The notes under the pieces: model-generated | Seen by the model: the letters and a program-made list of their open reading frames with translations, nothing else | The model's database searches: none | What the model was told of the DNA's origin: nothing | Source of the DNA: CAZJYI01 sp964550025 | GTDB lineage: Bacteria; Verrucomicrobiota; Kiritimatiellia; UBA8416; CAYOBW01 | Length of the DNA: 64,000 nt | Reading direction: 5' to 3' | Assembly (NCBI GenBank): GCA_964550025.1 | Contig: CAZJYI010000052.1 | Location: 4,361-68,360 of the forward strand | Translations under genes and position numbers: made by a program | In this document: positions 59,234 to 64,000 of the stretch, in pieces | How the letters are laid out: each line of letters starts with the position of its first letter | Numbering within the stretch: position 1 is the first letter of the stretch

Positions 59234-59863
59234 TCAAGGATTGCCGGCGGGGGCGGCGGTCACGAAGTTGCCGCCGGTGGTACGCGCCTGGCCACTCATC
59301 GTATAGACTTTGCCGTCTTCGACCCAGTTCCCTTCGATGATATTGACGGAGTTGGCTTCAGTAAGGGTAAACTGGTACTGGCTTGTCTGCTGGACATTCG
59401 GGTCCTGAACCGTCACCGTCCTGTTGACGGACGTTACCTCGGTGACCGCCACGACACGGATCAACCCGACAAACTCCACCATGTCATCGCTGTCCGCGTT
59501 TTGCCCTGAGAAGTTGATCTGGGCCTGCAACATCTCGGCGCCGGCGGGGTAAGTGCCGTTGGCATCCGGCTGCGACACGACACCGGGCGATCCGATTCTG
59601 CCGGTATAGTAGGAATTGTGGTTGTCACGCAGCTCAAGGGTATTGCCGATCTGGGTCAGAACGAGCCGGGTCACACTCAACGCGCCCTGTGTGCCCGTCA
59701 ACAGGTCACCGTTGTACCCGGTGTAGACTCCCGACATATTGACATTCGCGCCGGCACCCCGGCCCGTGTTGAAATCGTCGCTGTCTTCCCAATCACACCC
59801 CGCAACAAACCCTATAGCGGCGATCACGCTGACGGTCACTATGCCACGCAGTACTTTCTTCAT
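59234..59863 (-). CDS. Lipoprotein of unknown function
   Basis: A protein of 209 residues. The signal MKKVLRGIVTVSVIAAIGFV ends in lipobox VAGC with Cys23 lipidated; the Asp at +2 would favour inner-membrane retention under the E. coli rule. The mature protein begins with an acidic, Gly-rich linker and continues as beta strands (VNMSGVYTGYNGDLL, SVTRLVLTQIGNTLELRDNH, SVNIIEGNWVEDGKVYTMSG). This looks like a small beta-barrel or sandwich. No family is recognised. It is probably co-transcribed with the L,D-transpeptidase 30 bp downstream. Confidence 0.75.
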   Translation of the reverse strand: MKKVLRGIVTVSVIAAIGFVAGCDWEDSDDFNTGRGAGANVNMSGVYTGYNGDLLTGTQGALSVTRLVLTQIGNTLELRDNHNSYYTGRIGSPGVVSQPDANGTYPAGAEMLQAQINFSGQNADSDDMVEFVGLIRVVAVTEVTSVNRTVTVQDPNVQQTSQYQFTLTEANSVNIIEGNWVEDGKVYTMSGQARTTGGNFVTAAPAGNP

Positions 59864-60020
59864 TCTGTCTCCTCAGGCTCACGATCAACGCAAAGCCGCA
59901 ATGTTCGGCATCCACGTATTGGACGCTTCCAAGTGATGTTTCACCGGCCCCGCGGCGCGGCGGGGCCCGGTCGTTGTTTCCTCAACCTATCCGCGCAGAA
60001 TATGCTTTTCCCGCACGGCT
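59864..60020. other. Intergenic region, no feature recognised
   Basis: About 157 bases upstream of the lipoprotein gene. It is GC-rich at 59950-59970 (CCCCGCGGCGCGGCGGGGC is a perfect hairpin) and otherwise featureless. It should hold the lipoprotein promoter. Confidence 0.45.
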
Positions 60021-60191
60021 GTCAATCCCGGCAGTTCTCATTTTGGCCTGCCGTTGGCCGAGGGGACGCCCTCACGGGCGCACTACAAACCCAAATGCGG
60101 GTTCCCCTCGTTCGTAGTGCGCTCGTCAGAGCGTCCCCATGGCGCGAGGAAGGGAAAGACCCCGGCCAAAATGAGGACTGCCCGTCAATCC
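60021..60191. mobile_element. Second MITE-like element with inner REP pair and 8-bp flanking repeats
   Basis: The outer arms GGCAGTTCTCATTTTGGCC (60030-60048) and GGCCAAAATGAGGACTGCC (60164-60182) are complementary with one mismatch. The inner parts match the 58.1-kb element: hairpin CGCCC-TCAC-GGGCG (60067-60080), CACTAC (60081-60086), GTAGTG (60114-60119) and hairpin CGCTC-GTCA-GAGCG (60120-60133). GTCAATCC flanks it at 60021-60028 and 60184-60191. The right copy contains the TGA stop of the Kelch-type gene. Confidence 0.75.
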
Positions 60192-63100
60192 GTACCTCGA
60201 TAGACCACGCGGTACACCTTTCCGCCGACCCTGGCCGGGATGTTGTCGATATACTCGACAGCATCCGCAGTCGCCCTGAGCGTCGCCAGCGTGGTCCAGG
60301 CTCCCCCGGCGCCAAGGTCCGCGGGACTGATGGCTTGCACCTCGTAGCGTCCCCCCACGACCGCCGGCCACGAGAGCACCATGCTCGGTCCGCCGATTTG
60401 CATGTCCAGCACAAGCGGGGCAACCGTCAGTCCGACTGTCACCCTTGTCCAGGAGTTCTCAGCGATGTCAACAACGGCCGACGCCCCCGTATCGGGGTTC
60501 ACAACGCGGTACGTGCCCGCCGCGAGGAGCTCGAATCCGTACCCGCGGGTCATCTGGCCCACCGTCACCCTGTTTAGCTCGTTGGTCCCGTCGACACCGT
60601 AGATCTCCATGTACTGGGTGGTCGGGTTCGTAGTGATACCGGTGATTTCGCCGGCCTGAAGCACGGCGACATCGTCGATATACCAACCGCCCGCTCTGCC
60701 GCTGCTGTCCGATTCCAGAATGAACCGGAAGTAGACGGAGGGCTCGTTGGCCACGGTATCCAGCGGCACAATGACGCGACGCCACTCTCCGCCCGTATTC
60801 CAGGCCGAGTAGCGGTTGTCCATCACGGGGATGACCGGCAGACTGCTGAAACGCCGCAGTATCTGCGCCGACGACCTCGGACGAATGGCCTCGATGCGGA
60901 CCGAATCGCCTTCTCCCAGGTCCAGCCATTCGTGGAAGACAAGGTAGAAGTTGTTGGTATTGGTGTCATCCGTGCTGGTGCCGGGAACCGACGGCAACGT
61001 GAAGTTCATGGCGGGCGTGTACAGCTCCATCGTGGCGTTGTCCGGGTAGCTGCCGTTCAGGTCCGTCCCGTAGCACCAGCGGCCGCCGTATGCCTTGGGC
61101 GGGACCATGTTCGGGTCGGAAATGCCTTCCGGATGCGGCACGCCCATCTCCCACACGTCACGCTCGTCGTAGATGCCCCCGTCCGCGCCGCCGTACTGGT
61201 GCCACCACAGGTTCGTGAAGGTGGCATCGAACGCATCGAACCCGGCGCCGAAGAAGTTGAGGATATCCGGGTGGTGTCCCTCCATGGGCAGGTCGAAAGC
61301 AGACGCGTGGACCTGGTTTTCGACGTCCGTTGACGGTTCCCTCTCCAGCGACTCGAAGTCGGCGATGGCCGGCCGGGGGAGGAGTCCAAACATGCGGATG
61401 CCTCCGATACGCTTGAAGGCATAGGGCAACTGTTCGGCTGAGACCGTGTTGTGCAGCGCGGACTGGGCCAACAGCGCATTGGCGCGCGAGTCGCGCCCGG
61501 ACAGCGGCCCGCCAATGTCCAGTTCGATGTTGTCATCGACCATGTCGCCATCCGTGTCCTTGCCCGTCGGCAGGGCGCCGGTCCGGCCGCCGAACACGTA
61601 CATCGATCCGCCGTTGTTATTGTGCGCGGCAAAGGCACGCGCCGACGGGCGATCTACAAACGGCGCCATGGGCAGAGCCATGTCAGGGGCAGGCGTGCTG
61701 GCTTCGTCACTCGGGTAGATGTTGTTCCATTTGGCCGTGGCCGAGGCAGTGGACACGTCGAGGAGAAGCCACGTATCGTTGAAGTACTCGTTTCCGTCCG
61801 TGCCGCCGAACATGCTGACAAAGCCGGCGACAATGCCCAGGCAGGCCCCGCCGCGCGGCGGCGGGACTTGACCGTCCGGTATCTTGATCTCGGTCCAGGT
61901 GCGGGCCGGTCCATTCAGAACCCATACGTCTCCCAGCGGCCTGTTCTGGTCGTCGAACCCGCCGTAGATCAGGATGCCGTTCCCGAATGCTATCAGGCCA
62001 TGACCCCACCGGGGCACGGGCGCCTCCGCCGAATTGATCTCGAGTTCTTCCCATGGAGCGAACGCGTCATCGACCTCCCACACGTCTCCAAGCGGTCCTA
62101 ACCCGTTCAACCCGCCAAACAAGTAATAGCGATCCGTCGTGGCGTTGTACGCCATCGCGGCAGACTTACGCGAGCTTGGATGGGGCGCCACAATTTGCGG
62201 CTTCACTTCCCAGGCCCAGTTGCCCATTTCCCCCGTCAGCCAATTCTGCTCGAAGTAGAGACCTCCGTTCGCCGCAGGCCCTTCAGGCGGCAAGTCGATC
62301 GTTGTCGTCATGGGATACGGCGCCATGTAGTGCGGTGTGGTGATGATGATCTCGAGCCAGTTTGCGTTGCCCCCCGCGAGACTCGCAGTCTCACCGGGAT
62401 AGTTGGTATCGCCGACGAACAGGAACCCCAGCTCATCGTACTCCCATACGCCTTTCACACGCCCACCGTAATCGGGCTTGTTCAGCGCCGCGCGCACAAT
62501 GTCGGTAACGTCGATGTCGATCGTGACGCCGCTCGGTATCGTGAGACTACGCGCAGCGTACTTGGTATGGTATGCCTCACGCTGCAGCGGTCTCGAGCCC
62601 AGGCTCCCCATAACGCGGAACTGTTCCGGGGTGGATGTCCCGTTGAGCTCGCCCATGATCGTCACCTCGAAGGGAGCGCCGGGGTTGTTGTATGTCGTGT
62701 GCAGGATCGCCTGCATCTCCGTCCCGGCCGGCCAACTGTCCCGGTTGTTCAGGACGTTCTGTATCACGATGCTGGCGATTGCATGCGTGCCGTCCGCCCT
62801 GCAACCGATGGTGAGGTCCCCGCCAACGTCCGGCGGAGGAATGTTGGTAGAGTCCGGATCGGGCGACCACCATTCCCATGCGGCCGAGTGATACATGAGC
62901 GGGTCTTTGTTGTTGCCGACCTCTTCGACGCCCCAGCCGATGCCCCAGCCATGCCGTATGACAATGTTCGTGTTGTCGGTCGACTTGTAGTAGCGGCTGA
63001 TGAAGGGAAGTGTCGTGCTGTAGTACGTGTAGTCGTCATCCCAGCCGCCGTAGACCAGCGTACGGTCCCAGTTCACCTGCGTGGTGTCGCCCGGGTCTGG

Positions 63101-64000
63101 CCTTGTGGTCGTGCGCCACCAGATGGTCGCGGGGACACCGTTCGCAAACGCATCGTAGTGCATGAACCCGGGAGGCGATCCCGGACGCGGACGCACGAAG
63201 GAACCGGGCTGCGGCTGCGTGTTGTCGTTGACGTACGTCCTGGTGGCAACGGCAACGTCCACCACGCCGGCGTCGATGCCCGGGATAATGGGCAACGGCC
63301 TCTTGGACCACACCCCGTTCATGAGGTCGTACTCCCAGACCTCATTGAACTTCTCGTCCGTGCCGTTGCGTCCGCCGAATACGACGAACGTGCTGTTCTG
63401 GAGCAGGATCTGGTCGACCGAGACGCGGCCGTGCGCACCGCTGCGAAACACGGAGTCCCGGCTCATGGGCTTGTCCCAGTACGTGGGAACACCAACGTAC
63501 ATACCGTCATTGCGTTCCGGAGGCGGCGTACGATTCTCGTCCACCACGATGTAGCCGACGTGCGTCCCGGAGGCGCCCCAGCGCGGCGGGGGCGGCGTAC
63601 TCGGGCCGTAGGTGACCTGGCTCCACACCGGCCACGGAAGGCCCGGCGGCGGCGGAGCAAGGACCCACATGTCGTTCATGGCCATGTCGGCATCGTTGAT
63701 GATGGCGAGGTCCGGACTCGTAAAGACCTCGCCTGTGCGTTCCTCGAGCCTGTTCCCGTCCGGCAGGCGGTCGCCGTCCGTGTCCTGCACCAGCGGGTGC
63801 GTCCGCATGAGGTTGATCTCGTCGCCGTCGCCGAGACCTTCCCCGTCCGTATCGAACAGCCAGGGGTGCGTGCTCCCCTCGATCTGGTTGGAGTAACCGA
63901 CCGGATCGGCCAGGTGCGCGTCATGGTCGAGAATGAAGCGAACCGCATACTCGTACCAGTTGTTGAGCCCGTCGTCGTCGAGGTCCCCGCCGGCTCCAAG
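60185..64000 (-). CDS. Very large secreted Kelch-type protein (5' end beyond the window)
   Basis: The frame is open from the right edge to a TGA at 60185, giving at least 1271 residues. It starts in calcium-binding thrombospondin type 3-like repeats (DLDDDGLNNWYEY, DTDGEGLGDGDEI, DTDGDRLPDGNRL). Kelch-type propeller blades follow (FVVFGGRNGTDEKFNEVWEY, YYLFGGLNGLGPLGDVWEV, ILIYGGFDDQNRPLGDVWVL, MYVFGGRTGALP). A jelly-roll segment (FYLVFHEWLDLGEGDSVRIE, GGWYIDDVAVLQAG) and an Ig/Fn-like C-terminus (GGRYEVQAISPADLGAGG) end it. It is presumably cell-surface or secreted. The stop lies in the target duplication of a palindromic element. Confidence 0.85.
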   Translation of the reverse strand, partial: LGAGGDLDDDGLNNWYEYAVRFILDHDAHLADPVGYSNQIEGSTHPWLFDTDGEGLGDGDEINLMRTHPLVQDTDGDRLPDGNRLEERTGEVFTSPDLAIINDADMAMNDMWVLAPPPPGLPWPVWSQVTYGPSTPPPPRWGASGTHVGYIVVDENRTPPPERNDGMYVGVPTYWDKPMSRDSVFRSGAHGRVSVDQILLQNSTFVVFGGRNGTDEKFNEVWEYDLMNGVWSKRPLPIIPGIDAGVVDVAVATRTYVNDNTQPQPGSFVRPRPGSPPGFMHYDAFANGVPATIWWRTTTRPDPGDTTQVNWDRTLVYGGWDDDYTYYSTTLPFISRYYKSTDNTNIVIRHGWGIGWGVEEVGNNKDPLMYHSAAWEWWSPDPDSTNIPPPDVGGDLTIGCRADGTHAIASIVIQNVLNNRDSWPAGTEMQAILHTTYNNPGAPFEVTIMGELNGTSTPEQFRVMGSLGSRPLQREAYHTKYAARSLTIPSGVTIDIDVTDIVRAALNKPDYGGRVKGVWEYDELGFLFVGDTNYPGETASLAGGNANWLEIIITTPHYMAPYPMTTTIDLPPEGPAANGGLYFEQNWLTGEMGNWAWEVKPQIVAPHPSSRKSAAMAYNATTDRYYLFGGLNGLGPLGDVWEVDDAFAPWEELEINSAEAPVPRWGHGLIAFGNGILIYGGFDDQNRPLGDVWVLNGPARTWTEIKIPDGQVPPPRGGACLGIVAGFVSMFGGTDGNEYFNDTWLLLDVSTASATAKWNNIYPSDEASTPAPDMALPMAPFVDRPSARAFAAHNNNGGSMYVFGGRTGALPTGKDTDGDMVDDNIELDIGGPLSGRDSRANALLAQSALHNTVSAEQLPYAFKRIGGIRMFGLLPRPAIADFESLEREPSTDVENQVHASAFDLPMEGHHPDILNFFGAGFDAFDATFTNLWWHQYGGADGGIYDERDVWEMGVPHPEGISDPNMVPPKAYGGRWCYGTDLNGSYPDNATMELYTPAMNFTLPSVPGTSTDDTNTNNFYLVFHEWLDLGEGDSVRIEAIRPRSSAQILRRFSSLPVIPVMDNRYSAWNTGGEWRRVIVPLDTVANEPSVYFRFILESDSSGRAGGWYIDDVAVLQAGEITGITTNPTTQYMEIYGVDGTNELNRVTVGQMTRGYGFELLAAGTYRVVNPDTGASAVVDIAENSWTRVTVGLTVAPLVLDMQIGGPSMVLSWPAVVGGRYEVQAISPADLGAGGAWTTLATLRATADAVEYIDNIPARVGGKVYRVVYRGTD

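Noticed and set aside
1..64000. A REP-associated tyrosine transposase or other transposase in the window
   Set aside because: I looked for HUH and Tyr motifs or DDE-type genes in the credible frames and found none; XerD is a housekeeping recombinase. Any mobilising enzyme must be encoded elsewhere.

Overview
The window is high-GC bacterial chromosome from a Gram-negative member of the PVC superphylum. Lineages such as Kiritimatiellota, Lentisphaerota or Planctomycetota fit best, but the phylum cannot be fixed from this sequence. The clues are several secreted PQQ-type beta-propeller proteins, a sulfatase with LamG, Tat-exported Gfo/Idh/MocA oxidoreductase, xylose-isomerase-like and SGNH proteins, a DUF1080 remnant, a PPi-dependent phosphofructokinase and an LpxL-type acyltransferase. 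Three runs of exactly 100 N show that it is a scaffolded draft assembly, probably a MAG.

1-5.5 kb holds a partial conserved gene, an M42 aminopeptidase, an SGNH hydrolase, a prenyltransferase-repeat lipoprotein and pfp. 5.6-13.4 kb is a regulated efflux locus. A GAF/AAA+/Fis sigma-54 activator is divergent from a small protein, a TolC-like factor, a lipoprotein adaptor and an RND pump. A -24/-12 promoter and two upstream direct repeats lie between them. The pump lacks the usual proton-relay residues. 13.3-29 kb carries secreted catabolic and redox genes, mostly on the minus strand: a methyltransferase-like/PQQ fusion, a TIM-barrel isomerase, a Gfo/Idh oxidoreductase, a PQQ-sulfatase-LysE-HD operon, a propeller/cytochrome c protein, an ExbD-like protein and another PQQ protein.

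29.3-31.1 kb is the most unusual locus. A twin-arginine, proline-rich repeat protein sits directly before a radical SAM/SPASM enzyme, a possible new peptide- or protein-modification pair. 31.4-38.7 kb holds a beta-helix/discoidin/SUMF1 fusion, a PQQ protein, an ArsR regulator and a four-domain sulfur-trafficking protein. 38.7-41.5 kb is a repeat-rich, gene-poor island with a broken PIN gene. 41.6-43.9 kb has an HtrA-like protease, a three-gene cassette of unknown small proteins and tRNA-Leu. 44-58 kb is housekeeping: folC, comF, mtnP, lpxL-like, tRNA-Lys, rnc, xerD, ilvD, mtaB, HU, hisS and aspS. 58-64 kb encodes an L,D-transpeptidase, a lipoprotein and a very large secreted Kelch-type protein that runs off the right edge.

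A second layer of structure is palindromic repeats. GTAG-headed hairpins of the REP/BIME kind, and inverted repeats built from short degenerate words, occur at many gene ends. They repeatedly coincide with stop codons. Two elements have 8-bp flanking direct repeats in which the stop codon takes the same place. No REP-associated transposase is present in the window.
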